Notes: a model not told the origin generated them from the letters alone. A stretch of DNA of 64,000 bases from Streptomyces sp. TS71-3 (GCF_018327685.1 NZ_BNEL01000001.1:2976001-3040000); one strand, 5' to 3'; positions 7,601-15,556 are shown, counted from the stretch's first letter. Made by a program: numbers and translations.

Positions 7601-8070
7601 GACGGCTCCACGGTGGGGGTACCGGTCAGCGTCTCGTAGTGGTCGCACAGCCATGTCAGCTCGCGGGCGAGGCTCTGGGCGTGCCGGGTCGCGGATACGA
7701 GTCCGGTGCCCGGTGACGTCGCCAGGCGCACGCGGGCGCTCTCGACCGACAACTGGGCGCGGATCCGTCCACCGTCGTGCTCCGGGAGAGCCCGGGCGGC
7801 GTCCTCCACCGGACGGATCAGCACCTGGAGATGGCCCCGCAGCCGGGCCGTCGTCTCGTCGAGGTCATCGAACCGGGGCAGCGGCGTGCCTTCGTCAAGC
7901 AGTTCGGCCGCCGCCGTGCGCATCGAGACAAGGTCTGGCGGGGGATCATCGGGTGTCGCGCGTGGGGTGCCCAGGTTGGCCATGTCGACTCCAGCCAGTC
8001 GGCCGTGACCCCGGGCTGCCGGCCGCGGGGCTCCATGCTGGGCCACCGAAGTTATGAGTGAGGTAGGCAC
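7597..8070 (-). CDS. DUF6415-like helical protein, first gene of the radical SAM operon
   Basis: Up to 157 aa; the start may be ATG 8070 or an internal Met (MANLGTPRATP). The core, from RTAAAELLDEGTPLPRF through RLRGHLQVLIRPVEDAAR to SATRHAQSLARELTWLCDHY, is all-helical and matches what I know of DUF6415, a family annotated near Streptomyces natural-product genes without a known activity. It ends with TGA overlapping the next ATG. Its upstream region carries paired direct-repeat sites shared with the divergent set of genes, suggesting joint regulation. Confidence 0.65.
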   Translation of the reverse strand: MPTSLITSVAQHGAPRPAARGHGRLAGVDMANLGTPRATPDDPPPDLVSMRTAAAELLDEGTPLPRFDDLDETTARLRGHLQVLIRPVEDAARALPEHDGGRIRAQLSVESARVRLATSPGTGLVSATRHAQSLARELTWLCDHYETLTGTPTVEPS

Positions 8071-8080
8071 TGCTGCGAGT

Positions 8081-8187
8081 GATGTGCAGAAGTGTGCATT
8101 TAGATAGGTCTAGCCAGGTGGCTGGCCACTTTCGCCTCTTGACCCGCTGACTCGCTTGAAGGACGGTTACGCACAGAACTGCACATC
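8081..8187. promoter_or_regulatory. Paired operator-like sites in a divergent promoter region
   Basis: GATGTGCAGAAGTGTGC at 8081-8097 and, on the other strand, GATGTGCAGTTCTGTGC at 8187-8171 match at 14 of 17 positions. Each is itself a direct repeat TGTGCA-N4-TGTGC. The two copies are inverted and about 73 bp apart, one facing each divergent transcript. The XRE/DUF5753 regulator encoded downstream is the likely binder. This is a sequence observation; binding is inference. Confidence 0.5.
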
Positions 8188-8205
8188 TAGCCGTTGGAGG
8201 CCACT

Positions 8206-8466
8206 GTGTCGTTACTGTTCATCGGAATCGACCCGAATACTGGGGACAAGCAGAGCCCCACCGTCTGGGTTGACCAGGAAAAGCAGGAACTCGTCTTCCA
8301 GGGCTGGAAGCCGAGCCCTCAGCTTGAAGCGGAATGCGCGGCGTTTGAGGCGCCCGGCCACGCCGTTGGCATCCCCGAGAGCGAGACTGTGGTCCGGATC
8401 CCCGCCAGGATGGTGCACATGATCAGGGAGGCGTGCGATGTCGTCGAGCGTGCCGACATTCGATGA
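8206..8466 (+). CDS. Small conserved hypothetical protein (86 aa)
   Basis: Begins with GTG 8206, preceded by GGAGG with 5 nt spacing. It reads LLFIGIDPNTGDKQSPTVWV, then KQELVFQGWKP and ESETVVRIPARMVHMIREAC. Small proteins of this kind precede DUF6879 and XRE genes in many Streptomyces loci, where DUF397-type partners are also common. The function is unknown. Its 3' end overlaps the DUF6879 gene by 29 nt, so the two are coupled. Confidence 0.65.
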   Translation: MSLLFIGIDPNTGDKQSPTVWVDQEKQELVFQGWKPSPQLEAECAAFEAPGHAVGIPESETVVRIPARMVHMIREACDVVERADIR

Positions 8467-8962
8467 CCTGATCGCCCACTGTCGGACCGCTGTCCACCTG
8501 GAGATGCGAGATTCCTACGCGGTCGACTATGAGGAGGGCCCGTTTGCCGAGTGGCGTGCCGGCTTCCGTCATGACCCGGCAGATCGCGACTCTTGGTGGC
8601 GTCCGTGGCTCGATGTCATCCAAGGGACCATCAGCCGAGGCGCGACCGTGCACAGGGCTCGCATCGTGTCCGAACCCGTCAGCGAGTACGCGAAGTTCCT
8701 GTACGACGGCACGTTCACCAACGTGGCCGCCGGTGAGCAGGTCCGCTGGCTGTCTCGTCGCCAAGCTTCGAACCTCGCTCTACCCGGAAACGACTTCTGG
8801 CTGTTCGACGATCAGTGGGTCCACTGGAACCACTTCGCCGGTGACGGGTCCTGGACCGGCGAGGAGATCACAGACGACCCTGCTGCTGCCAAGCTGTGCA
8901 GCGAAGCCTTCGAGGCGGTCTGGCAGCGTGCCACACCGCACGACCAGTACGCGATCCGCTGA
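8438..8962 (+). CDS. DUF6879 family protein
   Basis: 174 aa. Recognised by FDDLIAHCRTAVHLEMRDSY, RGATVHRARIVSEPVSEYAKF, AGEQVRWLSRR, LPGNDFWLFDDQWVHWNHF and the Asp/Glu-rich end. DUF6879 proteins are Streptomyces partners of XRE/DUF5753 DNA-binding proteins, sometimes compared with the WhiJ/AbaA-like regulatory sets; the molecular role is unknown. ATG 8438 has GGGAGG upstream. It is followed within 20 nt by the XRE gene, so the three form one transcript. Confidence 0.85.
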   Translation: MSSSVPTFDDLIAHCRTAVHLEMRDSYAVDYEEGPFAEWRAGFRHDPADRDSWWRPWLDVIQGTISRGATVHRARIVSEPVSEYAKFLYDGTFTNVAAGEQVRWLSRRQASNLALPGNDFWLFDDQWVHWNHFAGDGSWTGEEITDDPAAAKLCSEAFEAVWQRATPHDQYAIR

Positions 8963-8981
8963 GCAGGAGCACCGGCCGGCC

Positions 8982-9836
8982 ATGCCCATCTCTCCGTCCT
9001 CGTCCGCCCAAGCCGCGCGCGCGTCCGTCGCCCGGCGGCTTCGCGACCTTCGCAAGGCGGCGGGTCTCACGGTCGTTGAGCTGGCCGACCGGTGCGGCTG
9101 GCACCACGCCAAGACGTCCCGGATAGAGAACGCACGCACCGCCCCCTCTGCCAGGGACATCGGCCGCTGGTGTGATGCGTGCGGGACCTCGGACCAGACA
9201 GCCGACCTGGTGGCGCAGTCTCTCAACGCTGAGTCGATGTATCAGGAGTGGCGGCACCAGGTACGGGCCGGGCTGAAGCAGTTACAAGAGAGTTGGGTGG
9301 AGTTCTACCGCGAGACCAGGTTGTTCCGCGTCTACTCGCCCACATTGGTCCCGGGCCTTCTACAGACGGAGGGGTACGCAGCCGCGCTGCTCTCCTCCAT
9401 CGGCGACTTCCGGGAGATCCCGGTGAACGACGGCGCCGAAGCGGCCATCGCCCGTGTCCAGCGGTCGCGCGTCATCACCGAGCCTGGGCACCGGTTCGCG
9501 ATCCTCATGGAGGAGGCTGCTCTCCACTACCAGCTCGGTGATACGGATGCGATGGCCGCACAGCTTGGCTACCTGCTGACGGCTGGCGCGCTGCCATCGG
9601 TGTCTCTCGGCATCATCCCCGCGGCAACTCGCGAGCGCCCCATGTGGCCACAGGAAGTCTTCCACGTCTATGACGACACGTTCGTGTCCGTGGAACTGCT
9701 GTCAGCACAGGTGAACATCACCCAGCCAAGTGAGATCGCCCTGTACTTGAAGGCGTTCGATCGCCTGCGCCGGATGGCGGTGTACGGCGCAGAGGCACGA
9801 GCCCTCGTGGTGAAGGCGATCGATGCCCTCCGCTGA
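8982..9836 (+). CDS. XRE-family regulator with DUF5753 domain (WhiJ-like)
   Basis: 284 aa from ATG 8982; the longer open frame to the left overlaps DUF6879 and is not coding. Residues about 13-70 are an XRE helix-turn-helix (RRLRDLRKAAGLTVVELADR, SRIENART). Residues about 95-280 are DUF5753, with FRVYSPTLVPGLLQTEGYA, HRFAILMEEAALHYQLGD and LGIIPAATRE. Streptomyces carry many such regulators paired with DUF397 or DUF6879 proteins, some acting in development. It probably binds the paired sites upstream of this transcript. Confidence 0.9.
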   Translation: MPISPSSSAQAARASVARRLRDLRKAAGLTVVELADRCGWHHAKTSRIENARTAPSARDIGRWCDACGTSDQTADLVAQSLNAESMYQEWRHQVRAGLKQLQESWVEFYRETRLFRVYSPTLVPGLLQTEGYAAALLSSIGDFREIPVNDGAEAAIARVQRSRVITEPGHRFAILMEEAALHYQLGDTDAMAAQLGYLLTAGALPSVSLGIIPAATRERPMWPQEVFHVYDDTFVSVELLSAQVNITQPSEIALYLKAFDRLRRMAVYGAEARALVVKAIDALR

Positions 9837-9945
9837 CCGCAGCATACGGCTCTGGCCTGCCCTGAGGTCGTTATGCGTCACCGTTGCAAGGCATCAAGGC
9901 TGACGACAGCCCCGGTGGGGCGCTGCCTCAACGCCGTTGTGAACG

Positions 9946-10383
9946 TCAGCGGTCGCCCCGCCCCGCAGGGGCGATCTCGTCGATCAGGGTGCGGATCCGC
10001 TTCCCGATCTCGTCGCGGATGGGCCTGACGGCCTCCACGTCCTGGCCTGCCGGGTCGTCGAGCTGCCAGTCCAGGTAGCGCTTGCCGGGGAAGACGGGGC
10101 AGGCGTCGCCGCAGCCCATCGTGATCACTACGTCGGACGCCTGAACGGCGTCGGTGGTGAGCGCCTTCGGTGCCTCTGCCGAGATGTCGATGCCGACCTC
10201 GGCCATGGCTGCCACGACGGACGGGTTCACGGCTTCGGCGGGGGTGGATCCGGCGGAGCGGACCTGCACGCGGTCGCCCGCGAGGTGGGTGAGGAACGCG
10301 GCGGCCATCTGGGAGCGGCCCGCGTTGTGGACGCAGACGAACAGCACGGACGGCACCGTGGTGCCGGAGGCGGTGTCAGGCAT
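9946..10383 (-). CDS. arsC: Arsenate reductase ArsC (low-MW phosphatase fold)
   Basis: 145-aa cytoplasmic enzyme reducing arsenate to arsenite. The active-site loop CVHNAGRS (CX5RS, Cys17) and the relay segment MGCGDACPVFPGK with two Cys match the thioredoxin-coupled class. The YLDWQLDDPAGQ segment and the C-terminal IRDEIGKRIRTLIDEI helix complete the fold. Its ATG overlaps the stop of a short remnant frame that belongs to a lost upstream gene. It lies in an arsR-arsC operon with divergent arsI. Without an efflux gene in the window, the arsenite produced must be handled elsewhere. Confidence 0.92.
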   Translation of the reverse strand: MPDTASGTTVPSVLFVCVHNAGRSQMAAAFLTHLAGDRVQVRSAGSTPAEAVNPSVVAAMAEVGIDISAEAPKALTTDAVQASDVVITMGCGDACPVFPGKRYLDWQLDDPAGQDVEAVRPIRDEIGKRIRTLIDEIAPAGRGDR

Positions 10384-10462
10384 GCGCGGGGGCTTTCTGG
10401 GGCGCGGTGTGTGGCGTGAAGAAGCGGCGGGCGTACCGCGCGACCTGGATGAGGCCGATCAG
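10376..10462 (-). pseudogene. C-terminal remnant of a membrane transporter, probably arsenite efflux (ACR3-like)
   Basis: Between arsR and arsC one minus frame encodes LIGLIQVARYARRFF and TPHTAPQKAPAHA, ending in TGA that overlaps the arsC start in the sequence ATGCCTGA. A hydrophobic segment, then Arg residues and a charged tail is how ACR3-type permeases end. There is no start codon or room for a gene. The typical order in actinobacteria is arsR - arsenite permease - arsC, so I read this as a deletion that removed all but about 28 codons. The permease identity is inference. Confidence 0.5.
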
Positions 10463-10830
10463 CGATCGCCGGCAGGGCGCGTCAGGAAGCCGGCGAGCCT
10501 GTCGACCGTCTCGGGCCGCAGCCAGTAGTAGACCCACGTGCCGCGCCGCTCGCAGTCGATCAGGCCTGCCTGCCGCAGCAGCTTGAGGTGGTGCGAGATC
10601 GTCGGCTGCGACAGGTCGAAGGGGGCCGTGAGGTCGCAGACGCAGACCTCGCCGCCTGCCTGCGAGGCGATCATCGACAGCAGCCGAAGCCGTACCGGGT
10701 CACCGAGCGCCTTGAACACCTTGGCCAGCTCCACCGCCTGCCCCTCGTCGAGAGGGGCGGTCAGCAGTGCCGGGCAGCAGGCGCCCGCCTCCCCGGTCTG
10801 GTCGAGCACCACGAGTCCCTGATTCGACAT
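10459..10830 (-). CDS. arsR: ArsR/SmtB-family arsenic-responsive repressor
   Basis: 123-aa winged-helix repressor. The helix LAKVFKALGDPVRLRLLSMI leads to EVCVCDLTAPF, the Cys pair (CxC) that binds arsenite in classical ArsR. The recognition helix QPTISHHLKLLRQAGLI and the wing RRGTWVYYWL follow. Another Cys at CPALL near the N-terminus may complete the site. It probably represses its own operon and the divergent arsI. Its stop lies directly against the transporter remnant; its length is normal, so the deletion did not truncate it noticeably. Confidence 0.92.
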   Translation of the reverse strand: MSNQGLVVLDQTGEAGACCPALLTAPLDEGQAVELAKVFKALGDPVRLRLLSMIASQAGGEVCVCDLTAPFDLSQPTISHHLKLLRQAGLIDCERRGTWVYYWLRPETVDRLAGFLTRPAGDR

Positions 10831-10867
10831 GCTTCTATGTTGACATCCTTCTATGCAGGTCGCAAGG

Positions 10868-10886
10868 TTGAATCGACAGGCATCAA
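10868..10886. promoter_or_regulatory. Candidate ArsR operator
   Basis: The arsR-arsI divergent region (10831-10909) contains TTGAATCGACAGGCATCAA, an imperfect inverted repeat with TTGA/TCAA ends, the type of site bound by ArsR/SmtB repressors. A second feature is a direct repeat CATAGAAG at about 10832-10855 next to the arsR start. I cannot tell which is the operator. Confidence 0.33.
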
Positions 10887-10909
10887 TACAACCAGACGGG
10901 AGTCACGTC

Positions 10910-11413
10910 ATGTCGCGTGCACAGCTCGCGCTGCGCGTCAGTGATCTTGAGGCGTCGATCACCTTCTACTCCAAGTTGTTCGGCACCGAGCCGGCCAAGC
11001 GCCGCGAGGGATACGCGAACTTCGCCATCGCCGACCCCCCGCTCAAGCTCGTCCTGATCGAGGGCGAGCCGGGGCAGGAGACCCGTCTCGACCACCTCGG
11101 GGTGGAGGTCGAGTCCACCGACCTGGTCGACGCGGCCACCAACCGGCTCAAGGACGCCGGACTCGCCACGTTCGAGGAGAACGACACCTCGTGCTGCTAC
11201 GCCCTCCAGGACAAGGTCTGGGTGCACGCACCCGGCAAGGAGCCCTGGGAGGTCTACGTCGTCAAGGCCGATGCCGACCAGCTCGGCAGGAGTTCGGTCC
11301 CGGGCGGAGATGCCTGCTGCTCCAGCACCGTGCCGAGCGATGCGCCGAGCGATGCGGCCGTTTCCGGCGCCGAAGCCGTGCCGGTGGCCGCCGGTTGCGG
11401 CTGCGGCGGCTGA
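10910..11413 (+). CDS. arsI: ArsI/CadI-family C-As lyase (glyoxalase fold)
   Basis: 167-aa VOC-fold metalloenzyme, start ATG 10910 behind GGGAG. It begins SRAQLALRVSDLEASITFYS with a fold-typical His/Glu pattern (DHLGVEVES, PWEVYVV). The adjacent Cys95-Cys96 in DTSCCYAL match the vicinal Cys pair that ArsI uses to bind trivalent methylarsenicals before cleaving the C-As bond. The C-terminal extension is Cys-rich (DACCSST, AAGCGCGG), as in many actinobacterial members, perhaps a metal-binding tail. It would demethylate MAs(III) to arsenite. It is divergent from arsR and probably regulated by it. Confidence 0.88.
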   Translation: MSRAQLALRVSDLEASITFYSKLFGTEPAKRREGYANFAIADPPLKLVLIEGEPGQETRLDHLGVEVESTDLVDAATNRLKDAGLATFEENDTSCCYALQDKVWVHAPGKEPWEVYVVKADADQLGRSSVPGGDACCSSTVPSDAPSDAAVSGAEAVPVAAGCGCGG

Positions 11414-11718
11414 CGCCGGCCGGCGGACGGCAACCCCTTCCCCGTCCGAGGGAAGGCGAGAGGGGCCAGGACGTGCGATCGGCGGCGATGGGCGGCGACG
11501 GGCGCTGCGGGCACCTCGGGCACCGTGGCCACCCGGACACCCCGTGCACGTGGCCACCCGGACACCCCGGGCGCCGTGGGCACCCCGGCAACCACGGCCG
11601 CCCCGGGCACCGGATCCGCTCCGTCGTGTGAACTGTCTTGACAGCCGGCCTTCGCGCCATCAGCCTCTCGGCATCTGTCTGTGGATCAATGGTCCGCCTG
11701 CTGAGCGGAGGAGCCGTC
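11414..11718. other. 305-bp intergenic region with GC-rich repeats
   Basis: GTGGCCACCCGGACACCCCG occurs twice (11525-11544 and 11550-11569), with weaker copies around it. An inverted CCCCTTCC/GGGAAGG-type segment just after arsI (about 11435-11460) may be its terminator. TTGACA at about 11637 could be a -35 element for the downstream transporter, but no convincing -10 is seen. No gene is supported. Confidence 0.4.
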
Positions 11719-13194
11719 ATGACCACGCACGCCCCAACCAACCTCTCCGACCCGTCGCTACGCGGCCAGCGCTACCGAGCGGTGGTCGCCAGCACGGTGG
11801 GAACCGCCATCGAGTGGTACGACTTCTTCCTCTACGGCACGGCGGCCGCCCTCGTCTTCCCGCACCTCTTCTTCCCGGGCTCCTCCCCGTACGTCGGCGC
11901 CCTCGCCTCCTTCGGCACCCAGGCCGTGGGGTTCGCGGCCCGGCCCGTGGGCGCGGCGATCTTCGGGCACATCGGTGACCGCGTCGGCCGCAAGGCGACC
12001 CTGGTGATCACCCTGCTCCTGATGGGCCTGAGCACCGCCCTCATGGGCGTGCTCCCCGGCTACGCGTCGATCGGCTTCGCCGCCCCGCTCCTCCTCGTGC
12101 TGCTCCGCATCGTCCAGGGCATCGGCGTGGGCGGCGAGTGGGGCGGCTCCGTGCTGCTCTCCATGGAGTGGGGCTCGCCGCGCCGGCGCGGCTTCATGAC
12201 GAGCTGGCCGCAACTCGGCGTGCCGCTCGGCCTGCTCGCCTCCACCGGCATGGTCAACCTGATGGACTCCGCGGCCGGCGAGGACTTCGACAGCTGGGGC
12301 TGGCGGGTTCCCTTCCTCGCCAGCCTCGTCCTCGTGGGGATCGGCCTCTACGTGCGTCTGCGCGTGCTGGAGAGCCCGGTCTTCGACGAGATCAAGCGGA
12401 CCCGCACGGTGGAGCGCCTGCCGGTCATCAAGGTGCTGCGCGAGCAGCCCCGCGAGGTGCTGACCTCCGCGTTCGTCCGGCTCTCCGAGCAGGCGCCGTT
12501 CTACCTCTTCATCACGTTCGTCCTCAGCTACGGCACCGAGCACCTCGGCCTGGCCCGCCAGGACCTGCTCGACGACACCATGGTGGCGGCGGCGATCGGA
12601 CTGGTCACCGTCCCGCTGTGGGGGTACGTCTCGGACCTCATCGGCCGCCGGCTGACGTACGGCATCGGCATCGTCTGCGTCGGGGCGTTCGCGTTCCCCT
12701 ACTTCTCGCTGCTCGACACCAAGAACTCCGGGCTCGTCCTGCTGGCCATCGTCCTCTCGCTGTTCTTCCACGACATGCAGTACGGGCCGCAGGCGGCGCT
12801 GATCGCCGAGGGCTTCGACGCGAACCTCCGCTACAGCGGCGCCGGCCTCGGCTACCAGCTGGCCTCCGTCATCGCGGGCGGCCCCGCACCGCTCATCGCC
12901 GCCGCCATCCTGGAGGACACCAACTCCAGCATCGGCATCAGCTGGTACATCCTGGGCTGCTGCGTCGCCGCCATGGCCGCGCTGCTGCTCATGCCGCGCG
13001 CCCGGGTACCTCGCACGGGTGGTGCCGGCCCAGGGGGCGCCACCGCGGACACCGCCGAACCCGAGGCCGCCACCGCCGGCGCGGACTCCCAGGCCGGCAG
13101 CACCGGCGCGGACTCCCAAGCCGCCACCACCGGCGCCGACCCCCAGGCCGGCAGCACGGACGTCGACCCCCAGGGCCCCACCGTCGGGGCGTAG
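11719..13194 (+). CDS. MHS-family (metabolite:H+ symporter) MFS transporter
   Basis: 491-aa, 12-segment permease. ATG 11719 follows GGAGGAG. The family signatures are GTAIEWYDFFLYGTAAALVF in TM1, GHIGDRVGRKATLV (the MFS loop 2-3 motif), RIVQGIGVGGEWGGSVLLSM in TM4 and RRRGFMTSWPQLG. MHS members (ProP, ShiA, KgtP types) import osmolytes or carboxylates with protons; the substrate is unknown. The C-terminal 50 or so residues are a degenerate Ala/Gly/Thr/Asp repeat (AGADSQAGSTGADSQ), an unusual hydrophilic tail, probably cytoplasmic and disordered. Confidence 0.9.
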   Translation: MTTHAPTNLSDPSLRGQRYRAVVASTVGTAIEWYDFFLYGTAAALVFPHLFFPGSSPYVGALASFGTQAVGFAARPVGAAIFGHIGDRVGRKATLVITLLLMGLSTALMGVLPGYASIGFAAPLLLVLLRIVQGIGVGGEWGGSVLLSMEWGSPRRRGFMTSWPQLGVPLGLLASTGMVNLMDSAAGEDFDSWGWRVPFLASLVLVGIGLYVRLRVLESPVFDEIKRTRTVERLPVIKVLREQPREVLTSAFVRLSEQAPFYLFITFVLSYGTEHLGLARQDLLDDTMVAAAIGLVTVPLWGYVSDLIGRRLTYGIGIVCVGAFAFPYFSLLDTKNSGLVLLAIVLSLFFHDMQYGPQAALIAEGFDANLRYSGAGLGYQLASVIAGGPAPLIAAAILEDTNSSIGISWYILGCCVAAMAALLLMPRARVPRTGGAGPGGATADTAEPEAATAGADSQAGSTGADSQAATTGADPQAGSTDVDPQGPTVGA

Positions 13195-13222
13195 GCGCGC
13201 GCGGCGACCACCGACCCCCCTG

Positions 13223-13293
13223 CTCACACCGGCGCGGCCGAAGCCCAGTGGCCGAGGCCCAGCGGCCGAAGCCCAGTGCCGCGCTGGTGTGAG
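13223..13293 (+). terminator. Long hairpin with tandem repeats in the loop
   Basis: Arms CTCACACCGGCGCGGC (13223-13238) and GCCGCGCTGGTGTGAG (13278-13293) pair at 15 of 16 positions. The loop is three tandem 14-bp units CCGAAGCCCAGTGG (13238-13279). It lies 29 bp after the transporter stop and probably acts as its terminator; there is no T-run, as usual in GC-rich genomes. Confidence 0.5.
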
Positions 13294-13444
13294 ACCTGGG
13301 GACGACTCCAACTCCCCCCGCGAACGGAGGAAGAGCTCACCACTTGCGGCTCGCGGCCGACGAGCTGACGGCGCCGGCCGTACAGGATCGGGTCATGCGT
13401 CCAGACAACGCATCAACCTCTTCCCCGATCCCCAGGAGTGCACG

Positions 13445-14095
13445 GTGACATCCACGGTTCTGCGCACCACCGCCGCGCTGGTTACCACCATCGTCCTGGG
13501 CGCCGCCCTGACCTCGGTCTCCGCCGCGTCAGCCGGTCGATCCGCCGCGTCAGCCCCTCAGAAGGACAGACCGCGGTACGCGAGTGTGACCGGCGCGGCG
13601 GAGTTCGTTCTCCCGTACGTCACGGACAACGACATCCGCTCGTTCACCTTCGACGCCCACGCCGCCCCCTACAGCAGGCCCCTGCCCGACGCCCCCACCG
13701 GCCTGCCCACCGACGCCCGCGGCACCGTCAAGGTGTCGCACTACTCAGCCGAGCGGGACATCACCTACACCTCGGAGGGGCAGGTGGACTGCCTGGTCAC
13801 AGGGCCGCGCACGGCGATCCTCACAGCCGTCATCACCAAGGTCAGCCCGGGCGGTCCGCCCGACCTCGGTAAGCGGATCGGGTTCAGTGTCCTCGACGGC
13901 GGCGCGGACGCGGGCAGGAGCAAGGACCGCGTCGGGTTCTCCTGGAACGGTGTGAACCTGTTGCCCGGCAAGGGCACGGACGAGACCCCGGAGGCAGAGG
14001 TCGGCACCTGCATGGCCCCGGCCCCGTACGCCCCCGTCACCAGAGGCGGGTACACGGTCCACCACGCCGATCTCCTGCCACCGCCGCAGGGCTGA
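13445..14095 (+). CDS. Secreted protein of unknown function
   Basis: 216 aa. The GTG start at 13445 follows AGGAG with 6 nt spacing; the open frame extends further left but through the terminator hairpin. Residues 1-30 form a signal peptide (TAALVTTIVLGAALTSVSA, cleavage after an ASA). The mature part has EFVLPYVTDNDIRSFTFDAH, GTVKVSHYSAERDITYTSEG and a Cys pair (QVDCLVTG, EVGTCMAP) that may form a disulfide. The beta-rich sequence suggests a small secreted domain. No family is recognised. Confidence 0.78.
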   Translation: MTSTVLRTTAALVTTIVLGAALTSVSAASAGRSAASAPQKDRPRYASVTGAAEFVLPYVTDNDIRSFTFDAHAAPYSRPLPDAPTGLPTDARGTVKVSHYSAERDITYTSEGQVDCLVTGPRTAILTAVITKVSPGGPPDLGKRIGFSVLDGGADAGRSKDRVGFSWNGVNLLPGKGTDETPEAEVGTCMAPAPYAPVTRGGYTVHHADLLPPPQG

Positions 14096-14310
14096 CCGGC
14101 CGGCCCTCGACCTCGTCTGCGGCCTCTGCCTCAGCCACTCCAGGGCCTGGCCAGAGAGCCCTCGGCGATCTCACGCGGACGACCGCCGAACGCCCCCTGC
14201 CGGCTGGCCGAACGACCCGTTTACCCTGACGCCCGCACGTCAGGACACTGTGAGGCACACGCCCGGACATCTCAGACCACGCCGGCGCGTGCGGGTCGAA
14301 GGGGGACGGC

Positions 14311-15408
14311 ATGGCGGGACGGAAGAGGGCACCGGTGGCCGGCGACGGGCCGCGTGCCCACCTGGCGCGGCGGCTGCGGGAGCTCAGGGACGGCAGCGGC
14401 ATGACGTTGCGGCGGCTCGCCGAGCGCACCGGATACTCGCCCTCCGCCCTCAGCGCCGCCGAGAGCGGCCGTACCGCGCCGAGCTGGGTGGTCACCGAGG
14501 CGTTCGTCCAGGCGTGCGGCGGTGACCCGGCGCACTGGAGGCAGTTGTGGGAGCTGGCGGACGGCCAGGAGAGCGCCGCGGAGAGCGCCGCAGAGAGCGA
14601 CGCACCCGATTCGGCCACGCCGGAGACCGGCACGGCAGAGACCGGCACGGCAGAGACCGGCACGCCAGAGACCGGCACGCCAGCGGCGGCCACACCAGGG
14701 GCGGCCGCAGAGGGAACTGAGGCGGCATCAGCGGCAGCCGGGGCCGGGGTCGGGTCCGCGTCCACGTCCACGTCCGCGGCGTCCGCGTCCGCACCGGAGG
14801 CAGGGGCGGAAGGCGCTCCGAGAGCCGGCGCGGCGGGCCCCCGGTCCGCGCCGGGCCGGCGAAAGGCCGGCTGGCTCGTCGCGGCCGTGCTCGCCGTCTG
14901 CCTGGCGGCGGCCGCGGCGGTGCTCGTGCCGGGCATCGGAACGGACCACGGCGCGAGGTCAGGGGCGGCGTCGGGGGCCGCGACGGGCGCGCCGGCCGAG
15001 TCACCCGGCGGGACGGCCGCAGCGGCGGCGCCCGCGCGGGACGGCACCGACCCCTACGACGACGGCTGCCGCGCCGACGCCAAGCAGCTCGACTGGGAAC
15101 CGGTGGAGTGGCCCGACGGCAGCACCTACGGCACCGTCATCCTGATGTACTCGCGAGCGTGCCGCGCGGCCTGGGGCTACCTCCAGGGCCGGGTCTCCCA
15201 CGCCTGGACCGCCCACATCGTCGCCCGCCGCGACCCCGACGGGGGACGGGCCCCGTCCGAGTACACCGGTGACCAGAAGCTGCCGGGAAGCTGGGGCAAC
15301 GTGCTGTCGACGGTCCACGGATGCGTGTCCGTCGAGGCGTTCGTGACCAAGGCCGGCAAGACGGGCCAGCACGCGCGGACGTCGTGCTTCCAGCCCGCCG
15401 CGCCCTGA
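14311..15408 (+). CDS. XRE DNA-binding protein with membrane anchor and DUF2690 domain
   Basis: 365 aa. Residues about 16-75 are a Cro/CI helix-turn-helix (RRLRELRDGSGMTLRRLAER, SALSAAESGRTAPS). A long Ala/Gly/Thr linker with near-exact repeats ETGTAETGTPETGTP follows. Residues about 190-210 are one membrane segment, and about 245-360 are an external DUF2690 domain (CRADAKQLDWEPVEW, YGTVILMYSRACRAAWGYL, STVHGCVSVEAFV) with four Cys. This topology links an outside domain to a cytoplasmic DNA-binding domain, suggesting a one-component transmembrane regulator. The ligand is unknown. Confidence 0.88.
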   Translation: MAGRKRAPVAGDGPRAHLARRLRELRDGSGMTLRRLAERTGYSPSALSAAESGRTAPSWVVTEAFVQACGGDPAHWRQLWELADGQESAAESAAESDAPDSATPETGTAETGTAETGTPETGTPAAATPGAAAEGTEAASAAAGAGVGSASTSTSAASASAPEAGAEGAPRAGAAGPRSAPGRRKAGWLVAAVLAVCLAAAAAVLVPGIGTDHGARSGAASGAATGAPAESPGGTAAAAAPARDGTDPYDDGCRADAKQLDWEPVEWPDGSTYGTVILMYSRACRAAWGYLQGRVSHAWTAHIVARRDPDGGRAPSEYTGDQKLPGSWGNVLSTVHGCVSVEAFVTKAGKTGQHARTSCFQPAAP

Positions 15409-15522
15409 GCCCCCGCCCACCGGGGCCGGGGGCCGTGCGGGACGCGCGTGGCGAACGACGGCGCCCGGCCGGCCGCACCCCCGTGGCGGTCGGCCGGGCG
15501 CCTGTAGCGGTCGGCTGTGCCC

Positions 15523-15548
15523 CGCCGGGCCGGTCACCCGGCCCGGCG
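15523..15548. terminator. Bidirectional hairpin between convergent genes
   Basis: CGCCGGGCCGG (15523-15533) pairs perfectly with CCGGCCCGGCG (15538-15548) over 11 bp with a 4-nt loop. It lies between the convergent DUF2690 and SH3-like genes, so it can serve both. Confidence 0.6.
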
Positions 15549-15556
15549 GCGGCCCG

